Origin: Lumbricus terrestris
Lineage: Eukaryota; Annelida; Clitellata; Crassiclitellata; Lumbricidae
NCBI GenBank assembly: GCA_949752735.1
Contig: OX457042.1
Coordinates: 61,107,468 to 61,171,467, forward strand
Direction of reading: 5' to 3'
Length of the DNA stretch: 64,000 nt
Shown here in pieces: positions 11,704 through 22,339 of this stretch. A program made the translations under genes and the position numbers. Position 1 is the first letter of the stretch. Every line of letters starts with the position of its first letter. The notes below the pieces were generated by a model that saw nothing but the letters and a program-made list of their open reading frames with translations, had not been told where the DNA came from and did not search any database.

Positions 11704-13926
11704 TAGTGTGGTTCACAGATACATGGTAAAAAATAAAGTTCAAGCTAAAAACCAGGGCGCCCTCCCAGTTTGTTAGACCTATCAATAGTATTATTGAGAC
11801 AAAATTTCAGCTTCCTATTCCAACTGGAAGGCGGTGCTCAACGACTGTCTTACTTTGCATGGGCCAATGAAAAGACGTTAATTTGTAGAAATAAATGTGT
11901 TGAGCATATATTCCAATACAATTGTGCTTTATTTCAAGATAGATCATACATTACTGTAACATGACAATATGTGTGACACTTAAACAATTGGTGAGCTTGA
12001 AATATAAAATTTCAGTAGGTTTTAAATATGGAAAATGTCAAAAAATGTCAAAAACATCGTTAAATCCACGAATGTCTATGGTTCTCGTTTTATGACTCCA
12101 AACATACGATGACGTCTACACTGTAGAAGGCTTTGCAAGCACAGTGTCAACAGCATATTTCTTTGTTGATTGAGTGGGGACAGCTTTCCTATTTGACTCA
12201 ACCACTTGGAGAAAATACTGCTTTCTTCTTCATCAGTGATGAGTCAGTTTAATTCCTTGAACAACTTCACACTTCTCTCAGCCATGTCGTTTACCACTTT
12301 CTATTGCCGACTTCAGCCCTACCCTGCTGATAATCATCATCGTCAGGCTATTGCACTGGTGTAAGTATAAAAAGGAGTCACCAAATTTCAGGCGTGGCAG
12401 TAGTGTCAGTGTTCACTGGGTTGCAAACTCGCTCAAGCAATCCCCCTCCTTCTGTATCGCAGCACTACCGTCAACATCCTTTTACTAGGATTTGCAGTCA
12501 TTCTGTAAAAATCTTCACCTTATCTGTACCATATCAGGCAGATGGCAGCATAACAGTGTCAGACATTCAGCCTCATCTGAAAGGCACTAAGTATTGATAA
12601 TTTTCTAGAACATTCATGGCAGCAACGTTGAGCTCCTACAAATAATAGTCACCTGAATCAAAAGTCCTATATCAATCAAAATTGGCAGATCTTGTCCTGG
12701 AGTTTCAGCAGCAAGAGGATGCCTTTGAGTGAAGAAGGGCACCCAATCACACAAAAGGATGAATCTGAGTTTTTTCTTTTCCCCTTAGATTGAATATTTC
12801 ACGTTGATTGCTAAATCGTACAATTATTTTGATGGTATGCAGTAACCTGGCCATTCAACATGCATGGTAAATTGGGCTCTCCAGTTTCTTATTGAGGGCT
12901 GACTTCCAAGGACAACCATTGACACCTCAATGACTTCTTGGTAGTCGTCTCTGAAATTGACTTTAATTTCAGCAATCTACTTGATAAAACTGATCACTCT
13001 CTCATGGGAGGCTTCAGTAGCGGATACGACTTCCAGTACTCGGATGTTGTCACGTGTCACACCATTCCACATACATGTAGCTTTAAATCTCTTTAAGATT
13101 GGACTCTATTTTGGATTAGATGGACAACAACACAAGATGAAGATTTTGGCTTAAATAAACTCCATCACAATGACGACAGCAGGCCAACCACAGGAACATT
13201 ATACATATCCTGTTTTCCCGAAAAACGTACACTCCATTAAAACGTCCGGTGTTGTGTCAAAGATCAAGTCTTAGCCATTATCAGCTAGTCTCAATAACTT
13301 CAGAAGATGATGAATGACCTTAGATTTAAATTATATCCTGACATAGAGGGACATTTGGGCATACCAAAGAGTTTAGCAACACCATCACCTGAAACTAGCA
13401 CTGACAGGCGGTCAACATTTCCAGTGTACTGCAAGTGGTTAATTTGGTACAAATTCAGATCTTACAGCTTCAGCATGCTCCATCTTGGCTTCTTAAGCAC
13501 TCCATATGAATGGTTTTCCGTGAAAAAAGCAGGACAAAAGGATCGCACATAAGCAGTAATTGTGACCAACAATCTCAATGCTTCATGATCAGATCACCAG
13601 GAGTGTTATTGCTATCAAAATGCACTTGTTACTTGATGGCTAAACAGCTGTCAAGTAGCTAGCACTGACTGTAATAAGTATGATAGTGCAACAGAATCTA
13701 TTTCAAGCTCATCTACATGACAAGGGTTGAGGTTTTTGATCAAGCTAAAAGGCATCAAGATTTCTTGCTAATACAACTACATCGTAATATTTCGATGTCG
13801 TTGAGCACCGCCTTCCAGTTGGACTGGTAAGCTGAAATTTGGTCTCAATAATACTATTGACAGGTCTAACAAACTGAGAGGGCGCCTTGGTGTCTAGCTT
13901 GAATTTTATTTTTTTGGACCACCCTA
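11704..13926. mobile_element. hAT-like DNA transposon inserted in the LINE
   Basis: The right end read inwards is TAGGGTGGTCCA and the left end is TAGTGTGGTTCA. The inverted repeats continue, with mismatches, for about 140 bp (GGCGCCCTC...TTGTTAGACCT...ACTGGAAGGCGGTGCTCAACGAC, present at 11757-11847 and, inverted, at 13795-13890). A perfect 8-bp direct repeat, TTGCAGAT, flanks the element at 11696-11703 and 13927-13934. The TAGGG terminus and 8-bp duplication fit hAT. The inside has only short ORFs. A minus-strand reading from about 13740 to 12000 has several stretches of 30-60 open codons broken by stops, compatible with a dead transposase that I cannot name. Confidence 0.85.
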
Positions 13927-14602
13927 TTGCAGATCGACGAATAGCAGATCTAATGTTGAAACTACCGAAGTTGATCGATCCTAGTCTCGATGTCGGCTTC
14001 TTAACATGAACTTTGCGTGGAGCTGGGCCTGGGTTGGTTTCCACATCTCCTGACAAGAGTAGAAGAAGAGCGATGACTGTAGCGGGAAAGGAACGTCGAC
14101 GCTGTGGGCGATAAGGCCGACCCGTTCGGGCCCAGAGCAGGGCTCCTGTGACGTTGCGCAGAGCAGAATTAACATGTCCAGAAAACGCAAGTCTAAGCAG
14201 ACAGCATTCGTCAGGTGACAGAAATACCAGGGATCTGTTAGCAGAGTTTAGCATAAAAAACTCTGTCCTACTAACGCTGGAAAGTTTGTAGATCAACGGC
14301 CAACGAAAAACTGAGCCGACGATTATTGCACAGACGCCGACTAAGCGATTTGAATAAACATCCAACTGCGTATGATAACGGTCGCATGACGCCGGTAGCG
14401 GAAAAGAAGCGTTTGTAGAATTAAAATAATCGTACTCAACTTGCTGAAAGTCCGATACAAATGCGAAGTAAATAGTAATAATCCGAATCACTGAGATATA
14501 GAAGCAAATTCTGAAGAACAGTAGACTTGTAAACTTAAAGAAAATACTGAAAATATTGAAGTTTTTGACAGCACAGTATTTTTGAGCGACCATCTTGGCC
14601 AC
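13927..14602 (-). CDS. LINE 5' coding part with 2A-type translational break
   Basis: Open from 14602, this is the N-terminal part of the LINE protein. Residues 1-100 hold two hydrophobic segments (about 20-50 and 88-100). Residues 185-193 read GDVETNPGP, the consensus of viral 2A ribosome-skipping peptides, preceded by a leucine-rich run (ALLLLLS). Residues after it (about 207 on: GSINFGSFNIRS) are the start of the EEP endonuclease. Such 2A sequences between an N-terminal leader and the endonuclease are known from non-LTR elements of sea urchin and other invertebrates. If active, it would release a roughly 192-residue leader from the polymerase. The ORF appears to continue to 13745 only because it reads into the hAT-like element. 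Start at 14602 is the first ATG; a later start is possible. Confidence 0.8.
14024..14050 (-). other. 2A-like ribosome-skipping motif (GDVETNPGP)
   Basis: The nine codons encode the D-V/I-E-X-N-P-G-P consensus exactly. In known 2A peptides the ribosome fails to form the last Gly-Pro bond. Efficiency also depends on about 20 upstream residues, here leucine rich. Confidence 0.85.
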
Positions 14603-14796
14603 CTGGCGACTAACTCAATTATGTATTAATGTAGCATTTATAGTGCACATTAGGCCTAATTCGATAAAAGCTATTGTGTACGTTCAGCCAGAATTCGCTT
14701 TATGCTCTATGAATCATGACTGCACACGGCCTCAAGGAACCAAACCTGCATGACGTTGTTAGGATGAGCACAGTGGCCCGCATGTTATACGCGGCC

Positions 14797-15808
14797 CCGG
14801 TGTAAAGGTTTCAAATTACCCCCTCCTAAACATTACCCCCCGGTAACTTGAAACCGGTTTCAGATTACTCCCTGGGGGTAATCTGAAACCGGTTTCAAGT
14901 TACCCCTACAGGTTTCAGATTACCCCCAGTGAAAACAGTTATTTAATTGAAATAGAACCTGGATTGACGAAAACAACGCTTGAAAACAACGATCCAGCTT
15001 CCATTTCTCAAACGTTGTTTTCGTCAATTCAGCTTCCATTTCACCTACAGAGAACCTTCATCCAGATTCCATTTCACCTATAGAGAACCTTCATCCAGCT
15101 TCCATTTCACCTATAAGAGAACCTTCATCCAGCTTCCATTTCACCTATTCACGTCTGTACAAAATGGTTCTCTATAGGCGAAATGGAAGCTGGATTGACG
15201 AAAACAACACAACGCTAGAGAAATGGAAGCTGGATGAAGGTTCTCTATAGGTGAAATGGAAGCTGGATTGACGAAAACAACGCTAGAGAAATGGAAGCTG
15301 GATGAAGGTTCTCTATAGGCGAAATGAAAGCTGGATTGACGAAAACGCTAGATAAATGGAAGCTGGATGAAGGTTCTCTATAGGTGAAATGGAAGCTGGA
15401 GGAAGGTTTTCTATATGTGAAATGGAAGCTGGATGAAGGTTCTTCTTAGGTGAAATGGATGCTTGATGAAGGTTCTCTGTAGGTGAAATAGAAGCTGGAT
15501 TGACGAAAACAACGCTGGAGAAATGGAAGCTGGATGAAGGTTCTCTATAGGTGAATTGGAAGCTGGATTGACGAAAACAACGCTAGAGAAATGGAAGCTG
15601 GATGAAGGTTCTCTATTGATGAAATGGAAGCTGGATACTCTTTTCAGTGGGGGTAACTTGAAACCGTAGGAGGTAGCATGAAACCGGTTTTATATTACCC
15701 CCGGGGTAACTTGAAACCGGTTTCATCCTACCTCCCGGTAATCTGAAACCGGTTTCAAGTTACCGGGGGTAATGTTTAGGAGGGGGTAATTTGAAACCTT
15801 TACACCGG
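14797..15808. mobile_element. Foldback (long inverted repeat) element
   Basis: Begins CCGGTGTAAAGGTTTCAAAT and ends with its reverse complement. About 150 bp at each end consists of alternating TTACCCCC and GAAACCGGTTTCA blocks. Inside, 14990-15150 holds CATCCAGCTTCCATTTC repeats and 15165-15635 holds their inverse (GAAATGGAAGCTGGATGAAGG, with CTCTATAGG and GACGAAAACAACGC spacers), so nearly the whole element can fold. No ORF of note. I cannot see a clear target-site duplication. A second copy, broken on its right, lies at 62610-62960. Confidence 0.8.
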
Positions 15809-15814
15809 CATGGT

Positions 15815-15940
15815 GGGGTTTTGCGAGGCAGCAGGAACGCGATAGACTGCAGACCATATTGGAGCAGGGGAGATCTAATTGAAGCGTACAAGATCATTAC
15901 TGGAAAGGAAACGCTAGGTTGGGAGAAATTCTTTGAATTA
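15815..15940 (+). pseudogene. LINE reverse transcriptase C-terminal fragment (left part)
   Basis: In the plus frame that includes 15870-15935 the sequence reads RGDLIEAYKIITGKE, typical of the region after the polymerase domain of Jockey/CR1-type LINEs. It is cut at 15940 by the Tc1/mariner element; the right flank of that element (20792-20870) should hold the continuation. Frames are shifted further left, so it is decayed. Confidence 0.6.
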
Positions 15941-16299
15941 TAGGGTGACACGAAAGTTCGTTCACCGTTTTCAAAATGCGTTATCTCAGTAACGCTTCAT
16001 ATTTCTTTATAATATTTTGTCAGTGTATACATAATTCAAATGAAAGATATTGGTACAAATTGCATTATGATCCGGTCCGTTTTGGCAATTATTTCTAAGA
16101 AAATGTAAAGACGACCAGTTTTTTGCGGAAAAATTGCGTTCATCAAATTTACACAGTAAAGAAAATGTGTATACGCTTAGCCTCGTATACAAGCGTGACA
16201 ATACACTGTTGTTGACTATTTAGGACATACACAGACGTAGGCTAATAGCGTACAGTGTCTCCTTTCTGCTTAATGACAGCACTGACTCTATCGGCATAG

Positions 16300-16795
16300 G
16301 AAGAGTGAGCTTACATTCCGCCTTCTCCAAAATGTGATGAAGTTTAGTCCGTCGGTGATGATTTGGGGTGGGATGACTGCCAGAGGTCTCACTAAAACTT
16401 CAATTTGTGCGAAATGGTACCAGACTGAACTTGCTGTACTACGTACATCACCAGCATTCTCGAGCAGATCGTGAAGCCAGCGTTCGAGAGAGAAAATGAC
16501 AACAGCAGTGTCATGCAACGAAAGTTATTTGTTGACAATGACCTATGAGTATTTCAGCAGGATGGCGCACGCTGTCATACATCAGCTGTGACGACAAAGT
16601 GGCTAGACGACAACCTCCCGTCACACATAAAGCCGAAGGATTGGCCACCCAACTCTCCGGACCTCTCTCCTATTGAGAACTTCTGAAGTATTAATTTTGA
16701 TCTCTCAGCGTTTATAAAGATCCTGAGCCAAAGAACGCTGTACAGCTCAAGCGTGGCCTCCAACGAGCGTGGATATCGATAGCAGTTGGGACGCT
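16300..16795 (+). pseudogene. Tc1-type transposase remnant
   Basis: The DDE transposase would cut and paste the element at TA sites. Visible pieces are SVMIWGGMTARG at about 16345-16380, then FQQDGARCHTSAVTTKW from 16552, and WPPNSPDLSPIENF at about 16636-16680. QQDGA carries the second catalytic Asp and SPDLSPIEN the last acidic residue. A stop follows IENF directly where a Trp is usual, and other pieces lie in different frames, so the gene is dead. The last 75 bp of the coding part lie beyond the hAT insertion, at about 20411-20480, where the reading QRLIKSF fits a transposase C-terminus. No first Asp region could be placed with confidence. Confidence 0.85.
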
Positions 16796-17394
16796 CAGGG
16801 GCGGAAACAGAAATTTTCAAAGGGGGGGGGCAAAATTTTTGGGCTTGGGTAGGAAAATTTTTCGCTGATCTTTGGCTGAAAATGTAATGACCTTTTTTAA
16901 TCGTTTGGCTGAAAGCAGAGTTTAATTTAGCCTCCTCCTCTGGGGGATTGAGGTTTCTGAAGGGGTAGATAATTGACCGTCTGGAGGACAATCATGGGGC
17001 GTGCAGCGCCGAGAGTGGTGGGGGGGGGAGGGTGTGGGGAGGGGAAACGCCCCTCCCCACCAGAAACTTTTTGAATTTTCACATTGCAATGGTAGCATTT
17101 TAAGCTGTTATCATAACAAAATAGCTGTCCTTTTCAGTGCTTACAAGAGTGCCATAAGGTCTCAATAAATATAGACTATACTTTAACAATTGTTTTTTTA
17201 AGATTCCTCACTGCAACATGCCCTTGTGAGATGTCATTTTAGCAAAATTACTCAATTTGTTCAGTACTGATGAAATATATACATATAATTACAATATTAA
17301 TAATATCTGTATGTATTAAGTTCAGAAGCTCAGTTCTGCTGTTGCTGGGTTATTATACTAAATAGCTTCAGACATGAGTATAATTATATTACAT

Positions 17395-17520
17395 ATGCGA
17401 GGTGTTCTCAAACTGTGGTATGCATGCTCCTGGAGGTATATTTTCTTTCAGATATGGACTTTGTGTCCATCTTTCTTTGATTAGCAGTGAATTTTAACGT
17501 TGCAATGTATTCATTTCACA
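17395..17520. mobile_element. Degraded fragment of the 4624-5459 hAT family (left part)
   Basis: GTTCTCAAACTGTGGTA at about 17405 matches the inverted end of the MITE at 5459, and CCATCTTTCTTTGATTAGCA near 17468 matches its inside at about 5335-5355. A further matching block (AGAAATTCTCAGCCT, AGAGCTGAAT) lies at 19640-19690, on the far side of the inner hAT element, so the original copy was split. Confidence 0.65.
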
Positions 17521-17719
17521 TAATAATGAAGCTCCTTGACTCCAATGCAATATACTGGATTATTTCTTCCTATGGAGAGGCACTGGATTATTTCTGTTTA
17601 TTGAGAGGCACTGGATTATTTCTGCCTATGGAGAGGCACTGGATTATATCTGCCCATGGAGAGGCACGCGTGTTATGGGTATATGTGTGTGTGGTGGTTG
17701 TGGGGTGGTGATGATGGTG

Positions 17720-17880
17720 GGACAGGTGTCGTTCTCTTGGCGCCGCATGTGGCTGCCTCTATAGAGTTCGTCAATCGCTTGTCTCTGAATGTGTGTTTGT
17801 CGTTGTCAAGGCGCCCTTGTAGCAGCATGGTCGCGTTACGGCGCCTTAGAAATTGTCGTCATTATTATTATTATTATTAG
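17720..17880 (+). repeat. SINE or LINE 3' end with (ATT)n tail
   Basis: Ends TACGGCGCCTTAGAAATTG, then TCGTC and six ATT units. The same end, identical over about 34 bp plus the ATT tract, lies at 23167-23218. Upstream there is GC-richer sequence with GGCGCC motifs; a tRNA-like head is not evident. Confidence 0.6.
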
Positions 17881-17894
17881 TGCATACAACATAT

Positions 17895-19580
17895 AAAGGC
17901 CGTAGCCAGGATTTGTTGGGTGGGGTGTTTAAAAATTTCCTTCCCGCAAACCTAATGTTCTTTTTATAAGTAATCCGTCCGAAATCTTCAAAAAAGGTGT
18001 CAACTTCCCTTCCCAAAAAGATGACTGTTCTTTAGTCATCAGTCCGAAATCTTCAAAAAAGGTGTCCAACTTCCCTTTTCAAAAATTGATGTGTGTGTAG
18101 TTGCAGCTTAACGTCACAAAGACCATTAGCGACGCCTTCCTCTTTATCCAGGATTGGGACTGGCATTGGCAGAGTGCGACCAGTGGCGGAATAAACAAGA
18201 AAACTGATGATGGTTGGATCCGATTTGACCAGGGTCTATGACAACAGAGGCCGTTACCCTGGACAGAAATTTGCTCGGCGTATTACAGCACTGAAGAGCT
18301 AAGGCAGTTATATTTTGATGACCTTTTTTAACTTAGTTATCGGTCCAAAATCTTCAAAAAAGGTGTTCAACGTAACTTCCAAAAAACTGATGACTTTTTA
18401 GTCATCCGTTCGAAATCTTCAAAAAAGGTGTTCAATTTGCCTTCTTAAAACCGATATGCTTTTGGTCATCCCCCCGAAATCTTCTAAAAAGGTGCTTAAT
18501 TTCCTTTCCCAAAAGACTGATGACTTTTTAGTCATCTGTTCGAAATCTTCAAAAAAGGTGTTCAATGTTGCTTCTAAAATAACTGATGACTTTTTGGTCT
18601 TCCATGCGAAATCTTCAAAAAAGGTGTTCAATTTTTCTTCCCAAAAAAACTGGTGACTTTTTAGTCATCCGTTCGAAATCTGTTAAAAAAGGTGTTCAGC
18701 TTGACTTCTTAAAAACCGATGTGTTTTTGGTCATCCCTCCGAAATCTTCAAAAAAGGTGTTTAATTTCCCGTCCCAAAAGATTGATGACTTTTTAGTCAT
18801 CCGTACGAAATCTTTTTTTAAAAGGTGTTCAATGTTGCTTCTAAAATAACTGATGACATTTTTAGTCTTCAATGAGAAATCTTCATAAAAAGGTGTTCAA
18901 TTTTTCTTCCCACAAAACTGGTGACTTTTTAGTCATCCGTTCGAAATCTTCAAAAAAAGGTGTTCAATTTGCATTCTTAAAACCGATTTTTTTTTGTCAT
19001 CCGTCCGAAATCTTCAAAAAGGTGTTTAATTTTCATTCCCAAAAGACTGATGACTTATTAGTGATCCGTCCGAAATCTTCAAAAAAGGTGTTCTGTGTTA
19101 CTTCTAAAAAAATTTATGATTTTTTGGTCATCCGTCCGAAATCTTCAAAAGAGGTGTTAAATTTTCCTTCCCTAAAAAGTGATGACTTTTTTTGGTCATC
19201 CGTCTGAAATCATCAAAAAAGGTGTTCAATTTCACTTTCCAGAAAACATGATTTTTTAGTCATCAGTTTGAAATCTTCAAAAAGGTGTTCAATTTTGCTT
19301 CTAATAGCTGATGACTTTTTTACTCATCCATCCGAAATCTTAAAAAAGGTGTTCAATTTCCCTTCCCAAAAAAGCGATGACTTTTTTTAGTCATCGACTA
19401 AAATGTAAAAAAAATTAGCAATGAGTTAATTACTTTTTACCATTTTTCATTTCGGATTGTGTTTCCATTGGTTTATTTCATGCATTTTACATCATGCGCT
19501 CGTAAATGCATAAAAGTTTTGCGCATTTTCCATTTCAGAGTATGTTCAAACACCCAAAACACCCCCTAGCTACGGCCTTG
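17895..19580. mobile_element. Inner hAT-like element carrying a 66-bp tandem array
   Basis: The ends are inverse to each other (AAAGGCCGTAGCCAGG at left; CTAGCTACGGCCTTG at right, giving CAAGGCCGTAGC as the consensus end). The 8-bp flanks CAACATAT (17887-17894) and CAATATAT (19581-19588) differ at one base, consistent with an aged hAT target duplication. The body is almost wholly the tandem array described separately. No transposase. Confidence 0.75.
17970..19405. repeat. Tandem array, unit about 66 bp, with a palindrome per unit
   Basis: Around twenty units. Each has CGAAATCTTCAAAAAAGGTG, TTCAATTT, a short C/T-rich part, then the palindrome GATGACTTTTTAGTCATC. Starts at 18412, 18476, 18542, 18608, 18675 and 18741 show the 64-67 bp period. 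A unique insert of about 250 bp breaks the array at 18080-18330. ORFs of 60-110 codons through it are repeat products. Confidence 0.9.
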
Positions 19581-20791
19581 CAATATATTTATGTTTAGGC
19601 ACATTACTCTAATTTTGAAAAAAATAGTGTAAAAAGAACCGAAGCCAGAAATTCTCAGCCTTTAGAGTTCAAACATTGGAGAGCTGAATAGTTATTGTAG
19701 GGCTAGTGCATACGGAATGCGACATTGCTCTATTAGCTGTTATTAATGACAAACAAAAGTATTTTTAAAGTATATATGTATTTATAATATGAAGCACACA
19801 ATGCTCAAAAATTTTAAAGTTAAAGTATGAATAGACCACACTCTATTATATTATTTTTAAGATTACAATAAATAAAATACTTCCCACTACTGAATGAAAT
19901 ACATGTATATTAAGATATAAATAAGAACAAGTAAACATGTGTGATCATTCACCGCTGTTTCTTGCACATATAGACTAAATTCAAAACTTAACACGTTTCG
20001 CCCGGAAATGTTTTGGCATCTGGCATTGTATTTAATAGTTAGTTGTTCTTAGTTATAATTGTGTTTTTTGGTGTTAATATTTTTACATTTTACTATGAAT
20101 ATATACACGAATAACATACATTCTATGCCATAAATCATAGTTGGATACTGTTGAAAGTTTGTTTCTTTTCGTTGCTTTATATTAAGAAAATGCAATTGTG
20201 TGAGAGGTTTAGATTAGATTTTAATTACATTTATATATTATTTTAATATAGATTTTAATTACATTTATATATTAATTCTCCTGGCCATGACTGACACCTG
20301 CAAATTTGTTTTCGGTGACCATGGATGGGGGGGGGGCACGTCCCATGGTGATTTGAAATGGGGGGGGCATGGCCGGATTGCCCCCCCCTGGATCCACCCC
20401 TGGGGACGCTTCAGAGACTGATCAAGTCATTCCGGATAGAGTCAGTGCTGTCATTAAGCAGAAAGGAGACACTGTACGATAATAGCCTACGTCTGTGTAT
20501 GTCCTAAATAGGTAACAACAAGTGTCTTCACACGCTTGAATATGAGGCTACGCGGCGTATACACATTTTCTTTACTGTGTAAATTTGATGAACGCAGTTT
20601 TTTCCGCAAAAAACTGGTCTTTACATTTTCTTATAAATAATGGCGAAAACGGACCGGATCATAATGAAATTTGTACCAATATTTTTCATTTGAATGATGT
20701 ATACACTGACAAAATATTATAAAGAAATGTGAAGCCGTTACTGAGATAACGCATTTTGAAAACGGTGAACGAACTTTCGTGTCACCCTATA

Positions 20792-20913
20792 GCACCAAAC
20801 AAAGCATGACCATGCAGTGGTGAAGAATCTAAATGAGGCTGTCATATTAACACCCAGCGTCAGGGCCTACTACGCCATGGGGGGATGGAAGCAGACTGCT
20901 TCCAATTTGGGCC
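20792..20913 (+). pseudogene. LINE fragment (right part) after the Tc1 element
   Basis: Sequence directly right of the Tc1/mariner element. It should continue the LINE reverse transcriptase C-terminal fragment of 15815-15940, since a single TA insertion separates them. Only a few residues can be read, so the call rests on position. Confidence 0.4.
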
Positions 20914-21355
20914 AACGTTCATCACGCCATCTCAAAGTTCCCCCCACCCCCTGTTGATAAAGTTGAGTATAGAATATTTTACTCCTGAACATTTTCCCCG
21001 ATATTCTCCAGCATATGCCATGGACTTCCTCCTGGTAAATCCCCCAACAATCCCCTCCCTGTCATAGCACAGGGTAAATCTTCATTTAATTTGACTTTTG
21101 CTTAACACTCACATAAATTTGTCTTTGCACTTCCATCAAATTCGCACCCATCAGGGCTTGCCACGTGGGGGAGAGTAAGTGGTCTGATGCCCTGATCCAA
21201 CTTGTGCCAGAGGGAAATTCCCCCCCCCCCCCCACCTATTGATAGATGGGCATAAGAGATTTCCTTTTGGACATATTCCCCCGGCATCTCTTTCTGTACC
21301 ACCCCTCCCCGCACACACGGTAAATTCCCCTTGAACGTTCATCACGCCATCTCAA
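20914..21355. repeat. Pair of 22-bp direct repeats bounding a 398-bp insert
   Basis: AACGTTCATCACGCCATCTC followed by AA occurs exactly at 20914-20935 and at 21334-21355. The segment between is rich in CCCCC runs and has no ORF. The repeats could be a target-site duplication or the remains of a longer tandem duplication. Confidence 0.6.
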
Positions 21356-22335
21356 GGGTATAATTATATTCATTTAGTATGACCTTTGCTTTGCAGTCCC
21401 TTACATTTGTCCCTTCACGTAAATGGCGCTCGCTCTCACAACTCATACTTAATTACATTAACTGTTTAAAAAAATTAAAGTATATTTTATATCTACTGAC
21501 ACTGCATTTGTTATATACAAGAAGTTGATATTTTACTGAATGCTGGACTTTTCCAAACTTTCACAGGACTACTAGTGTTTATCGCACTGTTAACCCATAA
21601 TGAGAAATTGTAGAATGTTACCATTATATTGTGCAAATTAAAAAATTATAAATAATGAGGGGGGGCGACATTTTACGATATCCTACACCACGTTTCTGAG
21701 CATTGAATTCACGAGCAGTTTTGTGAAGATGACAGCTTAAAAAGGTATAATTACAGGGTGCAAATCCAAAAAGGTGAAATTTTCATGACTTTATCGTTCA
21801 TAAACAGCTAGCAAACAGGAGCCTAAAACAAGCGCTCTAGTCGATGACAACAGCCAAAAATGCGTTTGTTTCTGGGGCTCTGCCCCAGACCCCGCTGGGG
21901 GAGCTTACGACGCTCCCCCAGACCCCCTAGTCGCTATGGGCTTCGTGCCTTCGGCACTCGCAGGTTCACGCCTTCGGCGCTTGCAATTATAGGCAAAGTT
22001 TCTGTTAGGGGGGGGGGATTGCTTCCACCTTCCAGAGGGGGATAGTAGGCCCTGCCCAGCGTCACAGCTGTAATCAGGGAGGCCACGCATTCTACTGTAC
22101 TGGAACCTAGTGTGTACGAAGCAGATGCGGAGATATGGGAGAGGTTAACGCATCTCCCACCCCAGCACCCCAGACCATCGACAAGAGAGAGGGGGAAACA
22201 AGGTAACGATCTCGATCGTATACAAGCGTAGATTTTAAATAAATTGTCCATGTGATAAAAAAAATGACGGGATTTCTGCTGAATCCTGCGGAAATCTCCA
22301 CAAAGCACTCTTCGTTAGTTCCCCGAAATGTTTCG
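21356..22335. other. Gene-free stretch with GC-rich hairpins
   Basis: 21880-21990 has closely spaced inverted repeats (CTGGGGGAGC/GCTCCCCCAG around 21895-21922; GTGCCTTCGGCAC near 21946). The remainder is unremarkable. ORFs of about 60-120 codons on both strands overlap each other and match nothing I know. Confidence 0.4.
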
Positions 22336-22339
22336 TTCG

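Larger units (their letters stand above)
8768..14640 (-). mobile_element. Long CR1/L2-type LINE, interrupted by a hAT-like element
   Basis: The 3' end is an (ATT)n tract at 8768-8795 followed inward by a short 3' UTR. The endonuclease-reverse transcriptase ORF ends at 8875. The 5' part with a 2A motif lies at 13927-14602. The two parts join cleanly once the element at 11704-13926 and one copy of its 8-bp duplication are removed: the reading on both sides is an endonuclease N-terminus. Without that insertion the LINE is about 3.6 kb, close to full length. Family placement (CR1/L2-like clade of the Jockey superfamily) is from motif style, not from a database. Confidence 0.85.
16796..20402. mobile_element. 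hAT element inserted in the Tc1 transposase
   Basis: Starts CAGGGGCGGAAACAG and ends as the inverse of CAGGGGTGGATCC; a perfect 8-bp direct repeat GGGACGCT flanks it (16788-16795 and 20403-20410). G-rich tracts follow both ends (GGGGGGGG near 16825 and 20330-20390), a common feature of such non-autonomous hAT elements. No transposase is visible. It has itself received other elements (17395-17520, 17720-17880, 17895-19580). Confidence 0.9.
15941..20789 (+). mobile_element. Tc1/mariner element with about 340-bp inverted repeats
   Basis: The left end TAGGGTGACACGAAAGTTCG is matched by its reverse complement at the right end, and the inverted repeats run about 340 bp on each side (15941-16285 and 20445-20789) with roughly 90% identity. 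A TA dinucleotide flanks both ends, as expected for this superfamily. A broken DDE transposase reads on the plus strand inside. The element has been expanded to 4.85 kb by the hAT insertion at 16796-20402; its own length is about 1.24 kb. Confidence 0.9.

Noticed and set aside
11757..13890. Inverted duplication of LINE coding sequence
   Set aside because: The inverted copies are the ends of the hAT-like element, as the exact 8-bp TTGCAGAT duplication and clean LINE junction show; the apparent LINE reading past 13927 is transposon sequence.
18419..19207. Several ORFs of 66-111 codons on both strands
   Set aside because: Products of the 66-bp tandem repeat, with reading frames that follow the repeat and no domain.
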